DNA of 64,000 nucleotides from Cristatella mucedo (Eukaryota > Bryozoa > Phylactolaemata > Cristatellidae): the NCBI GenBank assembly GCA_009760855.2, contig WPIO01000010.1:8599501-8663500 (forward strand), in the 5' to 3' direction. How positions within the stretch are numbered: the first letter of the stretch is position 1; each line of letters starts with the position of its first letter. Of the stretch, positions 24,405-38,310 are shown piece after piece. The translations under genes and the position numbers were made by a program. The notes beneath the pieces were generated by a model that was given only the letters and a program-made list of their open reading frames with translations, did not search any database and was not told where the DNA came from.

Positions 24405-27400
24405 TAGCGTAAGAAATTACGTGCCTATGGACGTCTAAACGCTTATCGGTTCTGGCTCCTGGGTCTGCTACGCCGGCGGCTGCGTTAGATACGACGGCAG
24501 CTAGTAACCTGCATATTCGTTATGATCTCGCATACCTATTATCGCTACGTTAACGAAGTTCAAACGCACTTTTAGATGTTCTTGCTCTGGCAAAAATCCG
24601 TGAATTATGCATTGACCAAAGACATGCACCTCTGAGCCGCTGCAGGGCCAGGGCCACCAGCTGAGATGCCGATCGTTTGGCTGGAGCTACGAGTTGAGAA
24701 CCTGCTCGTTTGGTACTCCTGGCAATGTCTCGAACAGCTCAGCACACTCTCCCTCAAGCGTCACTGTGAATCTCTCTAACTTAGTGTTCATCAGGCCTGC
24801 TATAATTCCGGATGCCCAATTTACCACTTGCCTTTGGAATCCTCGCTCATCATGCAATAAACCCGTATAAATAAGCGACCTTATTTATGAAAAAGGTCTC
24901 AACTTGCTCGCCTCGACTGAAACTTGGCTAAAATTGGTAAGCTGCCCTACAGTTAAAGACAAAACCCCGACTGGCTTCTTTTTCTTTCGCACTTCTAGAT
25001 CAATCAAAACTAGAGGTGGACTCGCGATTATCATGTACTCGACCTTCGACATCTAGGCCATTTGCAGTACCCTCGAAGCAGTGTTTCGAATCTATTGTCT
25101 AGATATCACTCGACAACAAGCTACCAATATGGTAGTAGTCATCCCCCACCAGGTACCAAGTCCTCTTTTATCTCAGATTTCTCTGATCTCATTTCGATTC
25201 TGTGTGTGAGAAATCCATCTTTCCTCATTATGGGTGATTTCAACACTCATTTTGAGAACTTATCTGACACCTTCAGCACTGAATTTTGTGCACTGACTGA
25301 CTTATTGTCTCTTGTGGCTCATGTGCATTGCCCTTATCATATCCAAGGTCACACGTTCAACCAAATTTTCTCATACAACAGCATTTTGTCGTCACCAACT
25401 GTTCCCAAACCCTGCTTACCTGACCACAGGCAGAATTCATTCAGACTACAGTGTGTGCCCTCCTCCTCCTCCTCCTCATCTGAAATCACATGCGAATCGC
25501 CAAACCTCAAGACCCTAGATATTGATGTTGTTCGTATGAGAATATCTGCTTCCCTTGTTCTGCTCAATCCCCCTTCCGACCTGTCATCATTGGTAGATTG
25601 TTACAACACGATACCAGCTGACATGCTCGACGATTGTACACCTCTGACCAAGTGCACTTTGCGCCCTCTCCCAGAAGGCCTACGGTTTACCACAGACTTT
25701 AAGATAGCTAGGTCTACTAAGCGAAAGCTTGAAAAAGCACTCAAAAGATCAGGACTGACTGTCCATCGGCAGGCACACGATGACTTCTGTAGATCGTACC
25801 AAACGATCCTAGCAAAGACCAAATCTAGCTTCCATAAAAACATCGTTAAATCACAGATGCACAATCCAAAAATGATAATCTCGACAATCAACCCTCTCCT
25901 TAACCGCTCTCAGGTTAGCTCCTTACCTAGTTATGATCTAGCTGATCGCTTCTCTAGCTTCTTTGTCAAAAAAATAGACAAGATCAGTTAGTTCATCCGT
26001 AAGATGACCGCACCCACCCTGGAATCCTGTCACTCAATTCCATGCAGAACCTTAATGTCTACATTCAAGGAAGTCACTAGTACCCTCGTCCTGAAGTTCA
26101 TATCCCACTCAAAGAAGACAACTAGTCCTCTTGACCCTACTCCCACTGCTTCTACGACGCCATGATCTGCTGCTGCCATACATAACTAACATAAAAAATA
26201 TGTCATTAGCCCCAGGTCATGTCCCAGCACTTTTCAAAACGGCTGTGGTCAAGCCACTACTCAAGAAAGCCACACTTGATCAAGAGAACTTGAGTAACTA
26301 CCGCCCAGCCTCCCTTCTACTGTTCCTATCAAAGACATATAAATGAGTCGTGGCAGACCAGCTGAACTCGTATATTGAAACTTTAAACCTTGCTAGTAAG
26401 TTTTAGTCTGGTTTCAGAGCTAATCACTTCACAGAGTCAGCATTTCGACGAGTTATAGTGACCTACTTCGGAATGCAGACTTAGGTAGAGCATCTTTGCT
26501 TGTTTTGCTCAATTTTTCGGCAGCTTTTGAGACCATCGATCATCAAATGCTTCTTGAGCGCCTCTCATCTCGCCTGGGCATTAATGGCACTGCATTGCAA
26601 TGGTTCAGGTCCTATCTCAGTGAGAGACTCCGTAGTATTGATGTTTGTTAATGGACTAAGATTGTCCGAGGAACCTCTGAAATATGGAGTACCTCGGGGA
26701 TCTGTGCTTGGTCTCGTTCTTATCACCATTTATACTCTTCCTCTTGCCGATGTGATATCCAAGCACAATCTAGGCTTTCACATCCATGTATATGACACTC
26801 AGTTGTACCTTTGCTTTGACCCTTCCCAGCCCTCTAGCACGTCGAATTCTCTCAACTTCCATGCTGCATTTACTGAAAGGCTAACGCTCAAAATCGGCTC
26901 TGACAGCATATCTCCTGTTGAATCTGCACGAAACCTTGGTGTAATATTCCAAAGTGACCTTTCATTAGACATTAGCTCCACAGTCAAGTCTGCCTACTTT
27001 TAGCTACATAACATTGCTGAAATTTGGGCTTGTTTAGGCAGGAACACCACATCTAAATTGGTCCACGCATTTTTGACATCCCGTCTTGACTTCTGTAACT
27101 CCCTGTTTGCCGGTCTACCGACCTGTGCGATCAGGCGCTCAGTGCGGGTGCATTAATCTGCAGCTAGGCTTGTCTGTCGTGAATGTCGCAGTTTCCACAT
27201 CACATTACTTCTCTCTGACCTGAACTGGCTTCCAGTCAAGCAACGCATCGATTTCAAGGTTTTGCCACTCACTTTTAGGTCCGTTAATTATTTGGTATCA
27301 GACTTTTATTCACCCACCAGGCTGAGCATAGGACCACCCGCTTTTCGGAGTCTAACTTCACATATTTCCCGTATGAACCTCAAATCCTTAAAAGATCTTG

Positions 27401-27775
27401 CCTTTAGCTTGTATGTTTGCAAAGCCTGGAAATCACTATTGACTTGCGTCACGACATCTCCTGACTTGACCAAATTTAAAAACAAACGAAACAAGCATAT
27501 ATTTATCGCAGCATTTAGTGGATCTCTGTGAGTCGTCCTTTATGTGCTTATGCATGATGGCACTGTAAACGCTGCCACTAACCATATCTGCATGCTGACC
27601 CTGTGCATGGCATCCCTTACCATGTTATTCTTGTTGTTTATTGAGCGTGCTACCGCTAATCATTCGACCGTGCTTCTTTTGCAGCAAATGTAAAGTGCCT
27701 AGAAAGAAATTGAGTTATCTGAGGGTGCTATATCAACAATGTATTATTATTATAATAATTATTATTAACAGCTCT
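24405..27775 (+). mobile_element. CR1/L2-like non-LTR retrotransposon, long degenerate copy 1
   Basis: Order along the plus strand: APE-type endonuclease remnant (IMGDFNTHFENLSDTFSTEF near 25230-25290), a linker, reverse transcriptase (NYRPASLLLFLSK near 26300; YGVPRGSVLGLVL near 26690), the C-terminal domain (SRLDFCNSLFAGL near 27090), then the 3' UTR and an (ATT)n tail near 27740. The catalytic YADD box is destroyed (HVYD near 26790), and stops and frameshifts occur, so it is dead. The longest open frame (25062-25991, 309 residues) covers the end of the endonuclease and the linker. It is the inverted partner of the copy at 43285-46770. Confidence 0.88.
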
Positions 27776-28149
27776 TTTGGAGTGCCTGCCTGTAACTCGA
27801 AAACGTGCAGGGAGCCGTGCAGTTGGCAAGCAGTTACTAATGCTTACTGGAGTCATTGGAGTTCATTTTGCCGGTGGAACGCTGTTGGGACCGAGCTAAT
27901 GAGTGCTTTTTGCGTACTTTTGGCGAATGAGCGCTGGAAAAATTTCCGCTAGCTCATTTACTACCTCACGTATTTTCACTTCCGGAAGAATCGAGAAACG
28001 TACCTCCCGATGAGATTTTGTCGGCTACGTCCTCTTCGGTGTTTTGCTTTGAAATAATCAAGAGCGTTCTTTCAAGCGTGCAAGTGCATAAGAGCAAACT
28101 AGCATACATCAGCGCTCTGAAAGATGGCTAGCCAAAGACTGCCTTTATA

Positions 28150-28310
28150 ATAAAAAGTAAAAGAATAATAATACTAGCAATAAAAACGTCTTTCTTACAG
28201 CGCCCTAAGTGAGCCATACTCCTATTCAAGCGTTTTACAACTCACTTTTGTGGTGACTTTTATAAGAGACCAAATAATCCGCTACTCTAGCAAGTAAGAA
28301 TACCTATGCG
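28150..28310 (-). mobile_element. LINE-like 3' UTR remnant
   Basis: The minus strand has the family's end (AT-rich tail, then cagcgccctaagtgagc in plus reading), diverged. Confidence 0.45.
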
Positions 28311-28429
28311 TGCGATTTATGCTTTTAATGAATCCATTTTAACAGTCAGAGTACCTGGTATCGGTTGTCTAATGACAAAGCCAGTTACAATTATTGCGCC
28401 AGCGATTCGCCGGCATTGGCGTGCACCCG

Positions 28430-28775
28430 ACGGCAGGCTTAGTTCGTATACTCTCAAAGCCTGGAACTCACTCCAGACTTGCGTAATGACATCTCCTGAC
28501 TCGACTAAATTTAAAAAGAAACTAAAAACGCATCTATTTATAACAGCATTTAGTGGGTCCCTTTGATTCGTCCTTCATGTGCTTATGCGTGCTGATACTG
28601 TGCATGCTGCCACTAACCAAGCTTGCACGCTAACTTCGTTATTCCCGTCGTTTATTGAGCATGCTTCCACTAACCCTTCGATCATGCTTCTTTTGCAGGA
28701 AATTTACAGTGCCTAGAAAGAGATTGAGTTCTCTGAGGGCGCTGTATCAAATGCATTTTTATTATTATTATTATT
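28430..28775 (+). mobile_element. 5'-truncated CR1/L2-like LINE 3' fragment
   Basis: It encodes YTLKAWNSLQTCVMTSPDST then FKKKLKTHLFITAFSGSL, followed by the family 3' UTR and an (ATT)n tail at 28755-28775. Confidence 0.85.
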
Positions 28776-29198
28776 AGTGCTACTGCCACGGTCGTCGGGG
28801 TAACCCGGATACGTCTTTGAAAAAAATGCTTACAGACGGGACATTGTCTACTCGGATGGTTCTTTACACCGTAAGAAACGTTCTTATCCAAAGGGAGTCT
28901 GCATCTGCGGGCAGTGATGCGTTCCGTAAAATCGTGGAATTAAAAAAAAAAAGTAAAAGTAAAAGCGTGGATTAATAGCACTGGCCATAAGTCGAGAATA
29001 AAAGGAAATTCAGTAATCTCGCTTACATGTCAGAAACGTGCGAACTAGTTTGGCTGTCGTACTCTTGTTTAAGCAGGCCCGGATTTAGGCGACTTCTCGT
29101 CCGTGAAAGTAGGCCAACTTGGCCGTCGCGGAGATTTGCGCATCCAAGGACGAGTCGTTTTGAAATGGAACGCCGCAATTACGGGCAGACGTTACGGG

Positions 29199-29338
29199 CA
29201 GGGGTGGCACCAGGGGGCAGAGGGCAATGCCCCCCGACAAAGGAAATTAGCAAATTATCCCAGGGCGCATTTTCCAAAGTCCGAGGGGTGGGAGCAGTGT
29301 ACCTTGCCCCCAACCTGAAAATCCTGGCTCCGCCCCTG
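29199..29338. mobile_element. hAT-like MITE with terminal inverted repeats
   Basis: The ends are caggggtggcaccaggg and, inverted, caggggcggagccagga (13 of 17 match). They are flanked by gttacggg and gttatgga, a 6 of 8 match where hAT elements leave 8-bp duplications. The inside is G-rich and non-coding. Confidence 0.55.
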
Positions 29339-29344
29339 GTTATG

Positions 29345-31277
29345 GAAATGATGCTAGATGAATCGATCCTAAAGATGGGGCGTTCCAAATTTCGGGTGGC
29401 ACTACGTTTTCCCATGACTATTAGGTTGGTCATATCGTCGCTTACCTTCGGATAGCTAGTGGCCAGCCATATCGTCAATGCAAGCTGCAAGGACTGAGTC
29501 ACTGAGTCGGATGAGAAGCGAGATTCACAAGAGTCCAAGGGTCCAAGTAGAGCGGGGATGTCAACTGCGTGAAAAGGTCACCCAAAGTTGCGTTTGGCGA
29601 TGCCATCAACCTAAAGGGAGAGTATAGATAGCGAAAAACGGAGTCCAAGACCGAACCATAAGGCAGCCCATACTTTCAGGTCTCTCCAGATGACCAACAA
29701 ACCATTCGCATCTCGCTCTGACATCGCTCATTCACGTAAGAGCTCACCCAGTTTAGCAACTGCCCAGCGATACCTGGGCGTTTCACGAGGATTGCCAGAG
29801 GAATCTGGCGATCAGTTGTGTAAAACACTGCTAATAGCTCAAGCAGAACCGACCTGCTCGCTTCCTATCTACCTCCTCCGACCCGCCTACAGATTCCTCG
29901 ACCCTGACCTCTGTCCGATGCGCTCGCAACCGTCCGCTCGCATTCGAGCTCTTGCCCGGCAGCTATTTGACGCCAGCAATAACTCGGACTAATTATCCAG
30001 CTGGCTTTCAGCTCGTGCCTCGCGCCTCGAACGCGTGCTCGGCCGTCTCACCACAAATTCCAGACGCTCTCGAAGGTCACGAGGTCCAATTACAACCAAG
30101 CGTACAATAAATAGGCTGGAAGCGTCAACGTCGACCTCGCCCAAAGAGAGTTAGGATCCTCTGCTAATCCTCTGCATATATGCACGAGTGATCTCCAGTA
30201 CCTACCGTCCGTTCCTTATCTGAAGGTAACAGGACAGATGACGTACGGCTCATTATAGCGGTAGCTGCCGAATGCAATGCTTATAGCTGCAGTCTAGCTT
30301 TAGGCACACGCCCTAGCTCCGTGCATAGCTTTAGGCTCTGGCTTGGCACGAATCGTACGAATCTTGTGTCCGTTCCCGTTCGGTCCAATTGGTGCGATGC
30401 TCGCGTCTCATAAAACAGACCAGGGACCCGTGGAATTGCTGTAAGGATCCGTCATCGGTCCTTTGCCGTTCTCTACCGAGCCTTTCAAAAAAGTGTTACG
30501 CGCATGCGGCCCAGCAGTTAAGGCGAATATATTTGATAACCGAGGTCGTAAGCTCAAGCCTCGTGGCATATGTGAAACGCCTGAATAGAAATTAATTTCC
30601 ATTATGGTGCTATACAAATGAATTATTATTACATTATTATCCCTAAGTTACAATCATAAAGCCTCTCTAAAAACAAAGTGTAACCGCGTAGTATTGGAGC
30701 GACTGAAACTGACTACAAAAATAATGATACACGGAAGCCTAGACATAGTCCAGATAGATTTGGCAGCCACATTTAAAGTGATCTGAAGCTGCTTGCTTCC
30801 CCTGGGAAGGGAAGAGGGGTAAAGCCTTAGAGCCCCCTGCCTATGCCTTACTGTCTCGCAGTATGCTTTAGCTAAGCCACCTAGTGCAGCGCAGAGCAAC
30901 ACGATTCTGCCTATTAATTAACCACGGCCGATTCGAGACCCACGTGTCAGTGTACGAAGACTGCAATATCTTCTCGCTGAGTATTATCTAAGGTTTTCCA
31001 GTACCTGCTTCCTCAGTAGAAGACAATCGAGAGTAACGCCGTCGTCTCGTTTACGTAAATGCCATCGATATGTCCAGCAGCAGTAAGCATGCAGGTGATT
31101 GCTAAGGCAGCCAGATTGCCATCCCTACACGATTTAAGCTAGAAATAAATTAAGATCTCTGACGGACACTAAATAATATAGTATTTTTAGTATAAGCTCT
31201 TAAACTTAACACCCATTTTCTGGCAACCTGAAGCACTCGATTGCTCCGCATTTTCATATTAAAAGCCAGTCCACGTT
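29345..31277. other. Unassigned sequence with SINE-like debris
   Basis: Apart from the SINE-like piece at 30515-30650, nothing is recognised. Confidence 0.35.
30515..30650 (+). mobile_element. SINE-like element with a LINE-type 3' end
   Basis: Head aaccgaggtcgtaagctcaa is tRNA-like and the end tggtgctatacaaatgaatt plus ATT repeats is LINE-type. Confidence 0.45.
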
Positions 31278-31485
<208 letters not shown>

Positions 31486-31659
31486 GGCCTCTCTATGTCC
31501 CTCTCGTGTGCTCTCTCTGTCTTTATCTCTTACACTCTCTATAAATATGTCATACAAAGGCATATACGCAGATGCTTCATATTAAAATAAAAAGATTGCC
31601 CCAGGCCTCGTAGGCTTCAACGGGCAGCCTGTTAATAAAGTAGGAACGCTGTAGCAACA

Positions 31660-32265
31660 CGCTGTAGCATCAAGCAGTTGCCACATCACACCACTTCTCG
31701 CCGATCTGCATTGGCTACCAGTCAAGCAACGGATCACTTTAAGGTTTTGTCGCTCACTTTTAGGTCCCTGTATTCTTTGGCTCCAGCCTATCTTTCAGAT
31801 TTACTCCCCCACCAGGTCAAGCATCGTTCCCCCACGCGTTTCAGATTCCAGCATTTTACCAATACCTTGTACAAAACTCAAATCCCTTGGAGACCGTGCA
31901 TTTAGTTCGCATGCTCCCAAAGCCTGGAACTCACTCCCGACTTGCGTCAAAACATCTCCTGACTTGACCACATTAAAAAGAAAAACTTAAAAACGCACCT
32001 ATTTATGAAAGCATTTAGTGGGTCCCTGTGGTTCGTTCTTTATGTGCTTACGCGTGCTGACACTGTGCATGCTGCCACTAACCACACTTACATGCTGACC
32101 CTGTGCATGTCACCCCTAACCATGTAATTTATGTCGTTTATCAAGCATGACACCACTCACCATTCAATTGCATTTCCCTTTGCAGCAAATGTAAAGCGCC
32201 TAGAAAGAGATTGAGTTCCCTAAGGGCGCTTTATCAAGTGCATTATTATTATTATTATTATTATC
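31660..32265 (+). mobile_element. 5'-truncated CR1/L2-like LINE 3' fragment
   Basis: Frames encode HHTTSRRSALATSQATDHFK-type and FRSLYSLAPAYLSDLLPHQV segments with a frameshift, then the 3' UTR (gcaaatgtaaagcgcctaga) and (ATT)n at 32240-32262. Confidence 0.85.
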
Positions 32266-32559
32266 AAATAACGAGTTCTGTCACACATTGATGCTAGATG
32301 CCGTACGCTAGTTTAAATATTAACCTGGGGGATAATATGTTCAGCTCGCCGAGCACTCTTCAAAGCGACGCGCATAATCAAAAACACAAAAATAGAAAAT
32401 TGGTGCAGCTCTATTTGGGAACTGAATCTATTTATAGTCACTTTACACATGCAGAAAAAGAAGTGTGTTAATTGGTTAGTGATAGAATGTACAATTTCAG
32501 CTCTTATAGCACACAAAAAACAATTCACATGGATGGAGGAAAATGCTAAATGACTTTAT

Positions 32560-33060
<501 letters not shown>

Positions 33061-33839
33061 CTGCTGATATATGCGATTATTTAATTATAATGATCAAGGA
33101 CCGAAATATCATAATCTAGGCAGATACAAGAACTGCTATTTTAATGCTCGGTCAGTAATCATTCAGCTTGCTAAATAAGCAGATGTGATAGGGAATGGAC
33201 TATATGGACTATGCTGGACTCATGCAATGGACTATGCAACCAGCGCTAAGCACTTTGATGTGTTCCTGAGGTCTGGGCTTGCTCGATAGCTGTCGAGCTC
33301 TGTCATACCTGTCGCATACCTGCGTGCGTCGGTTTGTCCATCATACCTGGTTTTACGGCTCGTTTGCAGGGCCATAAGGCACTAGCTACGAAAGGTATTA
33401 GTCGCAGACTATGAGATGTAGTGCCGTTACGTATGGATTGATTATTATGATAAAGAATACTGTCAGGGTACATCACGTTCTTATCACTATTAAGTAGCTC
33501 GTTACAGAGGCTTTTCGGGCGAATGTTTGCTGAACATTCAGATGTTCCGCGATAAGGACTGTAGTCGCCGTCAACAAGACAAATGCCACGGTGTTTGCTC
33601 CGCTAAAATCAACGTAAAGCTAACCATGGTCGCAACAACTCTGGGAGATGCGCTCCCACCTGATAGAAAGACTCGCCTCGCGAGTTGTTGATCCCATTGG
33701 AAAAAAGAGCAAACTGGTGGCTTCCTGAAGCTGATAAGGATGATAAGACCAACCAAATAGTTACGGGCGAGCATAGCGCCCCTCTGAGAGTCAGACCTCG
33801 CCATCAAGATTGGTTCATCTACCACCACTTCTGTGACGT

Positions 33840-34760
33840 TTGCGCGTAATCCACACGTGCCATTCGAAAATGATTTGTCACTTAATGAGTATATTTTCTC
33901 TGCAGCAAAGTCAGCCTCACTTCATCTTAGGAACATTGCCAAAATCCGTGCCTGCTTAAAACAAGAATATGACAGCCAAAATGAATTTCACGGGCTTGTG
34001 TCATCGCGTCTAGATTAATGCAATTATGTTTATTCACGACATCTGCTGAGTGCGTTTAATCGTTTGTGCCTGTCGGAAAACTCAGCAGCTCGTCTAGTCT
34101 GTCGTTGGTGGCATGGCTTCCACATCACACCACTTATGTCCTAGCTTCGCCGACTCCCTGTCAAGAATCATATCGACTTCAACATCCTCTCTCTTTATTG
34201 CAGACCGCTCAACCCGCCAGCATATCAACCTGACCTCATTTCTCCCACAGTGTATTCTTGCCCGACAGCTCCTAATCAACTAGCTATTCTGTCGTACCTC
34301 GAACTAAATCGAAATCACCTCGTGACCAAGCTCGAAGCCCCGCAAGTCTGGGACTCGCTTTCAGCTACGTTCACCGCCTGCAATGACAAAGTATCGTATG
34401 ATTGTCAGCTGAAGACCCACCTGTTCCAGTCAGCGTTCCTCTCACTCCACTGAGATCATCTTTGGAGTGTATGTGTGCTTTGCGTGCTTGCATTTGCACG
34501 ATTCAGTGTATTTTAATAGCAAAAAGTCCTTCTAACTGGTTGTGCTGAGTGTCTCCGTGTTTTCTTTCGCACCTTGAGCATCTTGGCCCAAGCACGATGG
34601 TCCTCGTTTGCTTTTGAATACTTGTCTAAGCATGACCACCGCACGTGTCGCCAATATTTCATCATTGCTGTTCTTGCTGACAGTTTTAATTCACCCCGAT
34701 AGAGATTTAATTATCTTAGGTAGTTATAGAAACGAACTGTTATTATCATCATTATTCTTA
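33840..34760 (+). mobile_element. Degenerate non-LTR C-terminal fragment, related family
   Basis: Plus-strand pieces encode HLRNIAKIRACLKQEY then SSRLD followed by a stop and CNYVYS, and later NSAARLVCRWWHGFHITPL and WDSLSATFTACNDKVSYDCQ. This is the family C-terminal layout with clear divergence from the main LINE. An (ATT)-like tail ends near 34755. Confidence 0.7.
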
Positions 34761-35699
34761 CGATGACGGGAAGCTTTAAATAGCTAGGCTGCAAATAGAC
34801 GTGGCGCAATTAGATGCTCGAGCTTTTAATTGTTGTCAGTAATAATTTCAGCATACAATAAAGGTAGTGCGGAGTCATACCAGTCTAGTGCCGCTGAAAA
34901 TAATTGACCCACGATTCAAGTTAGTGAGCATCAAAATGAATGTGTCAGCCTTGATTTCGCTAGATTTGGTCTTGTTCCTTATATTTGACACTCCCAGTGG
35001 AGTAATTCACCTTGAAAATCAAAGGAATAGACGCCGAATCAATTATTTTCATGACCAACTAGTGAATTCAACATGCTGAAGTCAAAGTCAATGGTAGTGA
35101 TATCCTTCATGGTTCGGATGAATATGCTTGTGAAGCCTACCGCGTCTGTAAGCGACTGCTTCCGGATGTCCACAAAACATTTGGCCAATGACATCACTGT
35201 CCTCAACTTCGTTTTCAATATCAATTTTGGCTGCGAAGCAGCACCTGCCAAATCTCCGTTGCCTTGCAGCAGAATCTACCGTGCGAAAAGTTGCCGTTCA
35301 ACGATGAGGTAGATTAGCGTGGGGAAGCAAGGAGTTGCACTCGATTTAAACGAGCTTTAATTACGTCAGTGGTAGTACTTCCCTGATTCAAACTCGACCC
35401 TTGAGTGATCACCTACAATTGACCACCCCACTGTATACCTCTGAAGACAGCAATGACAACGCTTACGCGGACGACTGAACGAAGTATTAATAATTTAAAA
35501 CTCACGAGCACTTGCTAAGAAAATGAAATCAAAGCGGAGGAAGCAGAACTCAGCACGTGCCTGTAGCTTGGTGATTTTGCACTCGGTTTTCTAACCCTTC
35601 TTACTACAGCCCAGCTTCAATCGTCCCGTCTTCGATTCACGAGTAATACTTGAATGGGTTTTCGCGTGGATCAAATATTGCCGCTTTAAGCTTCGTGAC
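34761..35699. other. Unassigned sequence with overlapping open frames
   Basis: 35073-35312 (plus, 79 codons) and 35251-35039 (minus, 70 codons from a TTG) are both open. Neither matches a family I recognise. Confidence 0.3.
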
Positions 35700-37127
35700 C
35701 CGCACGGCAGGTCGCGAGATGTAACCCTTTTGACTCATAAAAACGCGAATACGGACGCTGAGCTCAGCAAATTGCAGACGCATCGAGCCTTTTCAGCTTG
35801 TCCAAGACCAGTCGACGCAGTGAGGGCCCGCACACGCGATTCCGAGGTAGAGCGCAGCCAATCATTCCCCCAGGTGCGCTGAAGACATACCACCGTTCTC
35901 AGTCCCCCGTCGACGAGCTGCCGAACGCCTCTGGGCGTTGGCCCGACCTCCGGCTGCAACACCGGCGCTCCAGGCAGGTTCCGCGCGTTGCTAGGCTGAA
36001 CGCCTGTTCCTGGGCAACGGGCAGCTAAAGCCGGTCGCTCAGCAGGCAATTAATGTTCGCTCCTCGGCGCCGTCGCGACTGAAGGAGACTCATCCGCCTG
36101 TCGGCCGAAGTCACCATTGGTCATAGGCACATGCTCGCTAGCGAGCACTTCAGAGGACGGGTCTCGAATTGAATGCCAAAGATAGCTCGGTCGCCACGGA
36201 GTTCTCGTGGTGAACACTGTGCCTGTGCCGACTCAGTGTGACCGGTCGCAGTGAGAGCTAGAATTCCGACGGCTCGAATTCCCTGCTGATTCGTCTAGAC
36301 ATCCTGGCCCGGCATTGGAAGCGGCCCCGGCCACGGCGAAAGGTTCGAGGGGGACCTGTGGAGGCTGCGCCCCAGCGTCGCTAGGAGAAGTACAGCGAAG
36401 GCGGCGAACAGGGTAGTGCCGAATGATTAAGGAGAAGAGGATTAAGGCGAAAAAGCGTGCTCATAAAACTTGCAAGCCTTCCTCTAGATTGCAAAGGAAC
36501 ATATTCCAATGAAGATCGCTGAGCTGTCGGTGCCCCAGCTGCCAGCCAAGCTAGCGTCATAGCTTGCAGCGGCCAAGATAAAACCTTCGGAGCGGTCTGG
36601 CCTTATCCAGCCAGAGACAGAAGTAATCTGAGTAATCCTGAGGGGGCTCGTAGAGCAGCCGAGCGGTCCAAGGTGCCCTAGGAGAGGGATCCCGCACCCG
36701 TCGGCCCTTCGTTCGGCCATTGCATACGCAAAAGTACTGCTATAACTTTTTGCGCCGGTCGATTGATCTTTTAATAATTACGAGGACGTCCGAGGTCCTA
36801 ATGCGGCTTTTTGGGGCAAGATTGAAACTTACAGGATGCTTCCATATATATATATAGGTCGGCGGATGCATCCTGGCCTATAAACTATAGCCAGTAGCAT
36901 TAGAATTTTCCCTTTTGCTCGATGACTTCTCCTCCTCACGATGAGAAGCTGCCTAGGGTGGGTTTACGCGGTTCGTGGTTCGTGACCGACCAGCAAAGGG
37001 GACGGCACTCGAAGTGAGTCAGCGGGCAATAAGAAGAAGGGGCGTCTGTGGCCCCATCTTCGAATCCCGCCGCCGCCGTTGCCGCCACCTCCAGGTCTGA
37101 CCAGCAAGCGGGACGCCGAGTCGGCTT

Positions 37128-37129
<2 letters not shown>

Positions 37130-37212
<83 letters not shown>
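37130..37212. repeat. (CT)n microsatellite in CpG-rich sequence
   Basis: Two CT blocks separated by tcctcctc. Confidence 0.97.
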
Positions 37213-37214
<2 letters not shown>

Positions 37215-38079
37215 GAAGGGCAACCGAGTCCCACTCAGTCGTCACCATGACCGACAGCCCGCCGCTGAGCATCGCCATCGTGATCGGTCGCTAGATTTTT
37301 CTATCGAATGACCGCGACAAGTGAGCCAGTTACCTTTCCTGCAGCTCCGGGTTTCTCTGTCAATCACTGCTCGCTGCTGCTGCCGTGCGTCATGCACCGA
37401 TCCGTCTGGAGAATGTCGTCTGCAGCCAATCTCAATGAGCGCTTTTCGCATTGGCAGGCCGCGGCGAGAGCTGGCGAGAAATCGCCGGCCCGGTTTCTCG
37501 GAATATCGCTTACATCCTACTATCTTAGCTAAATTCGTAAACTTTGAATCGAGGCGAAAGGGAAGGGCGCGCTCTCTGGGTGGCGCCGCCACCGCCGCCG
37601 GGTTGTGCCGAGCTACTCTGCGGCTGCTCGTCGCTGCCGCACACAGAAAGTGGGAGCGCGAGAACTGCGCACGGTGCAGGGAAAAGGCGACGTGTCAAGC
37701 AGCTAAAAAGGTGACTAGCCGCTAGTGAACTCCGCTCTCTCTCTCTCTCCCCCCTCTCTCTCTCGCGCGCGCACTAGTCTATTATTCGTTGTGTGGCCGC
37801 TCCGATAAGCTCCGCGTCTACGGCTTCTTTGGTAGCAGCTTTCGCAAGAGGAACGCGTAGCCGGAAGTCTGAGCTTTTCAAAGAGAAAAGACAATAATAC
37901 TGCGAGTTGCTGAAAATCAGACCCTATATTTCTCAGCCAGTAAGTCTAAAAAGGCTACTCGCTAAATAATAATTCTAAAAATTAAATAATAAAATCTAAT
38001 AAATAATTCTAAAAAGGCTATGCTCTCGAGGTTGCTCTTTGAAGCGTTCGCGAAGCACTAGCGGCTTTCTGTGAGAATA

Positions 38080-38310
38080 TGGTAATAAAATAATGATTAT
38101 AATAATAGATCCATTGTATGGCGCTGTAGAAGAACTAAATCCCTATCCAGCCGCTCTACAGCCCGCTGCGATAGAAGCAACAACCAAAGGTTAAAGAAAC
38201 GCACGGTATCGTACTTAGACAAGCAAGCATAAGGGCACGAGTACGGAGCTTAGGACAGCTTACAATTTCGCACAGGCAGAAACTCTGGGTCATTGGTTAA
38301 TAGGAACCTT
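38080..38310 (-). mobile_element. LINE-like 3' UTR remnant
   Basis: The plus strand shows an ATA/ATT-rich tail followed by tggcgctgtagaagaactaa, the antisense of the family 3' end, diverged. Confidence 0.45.
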
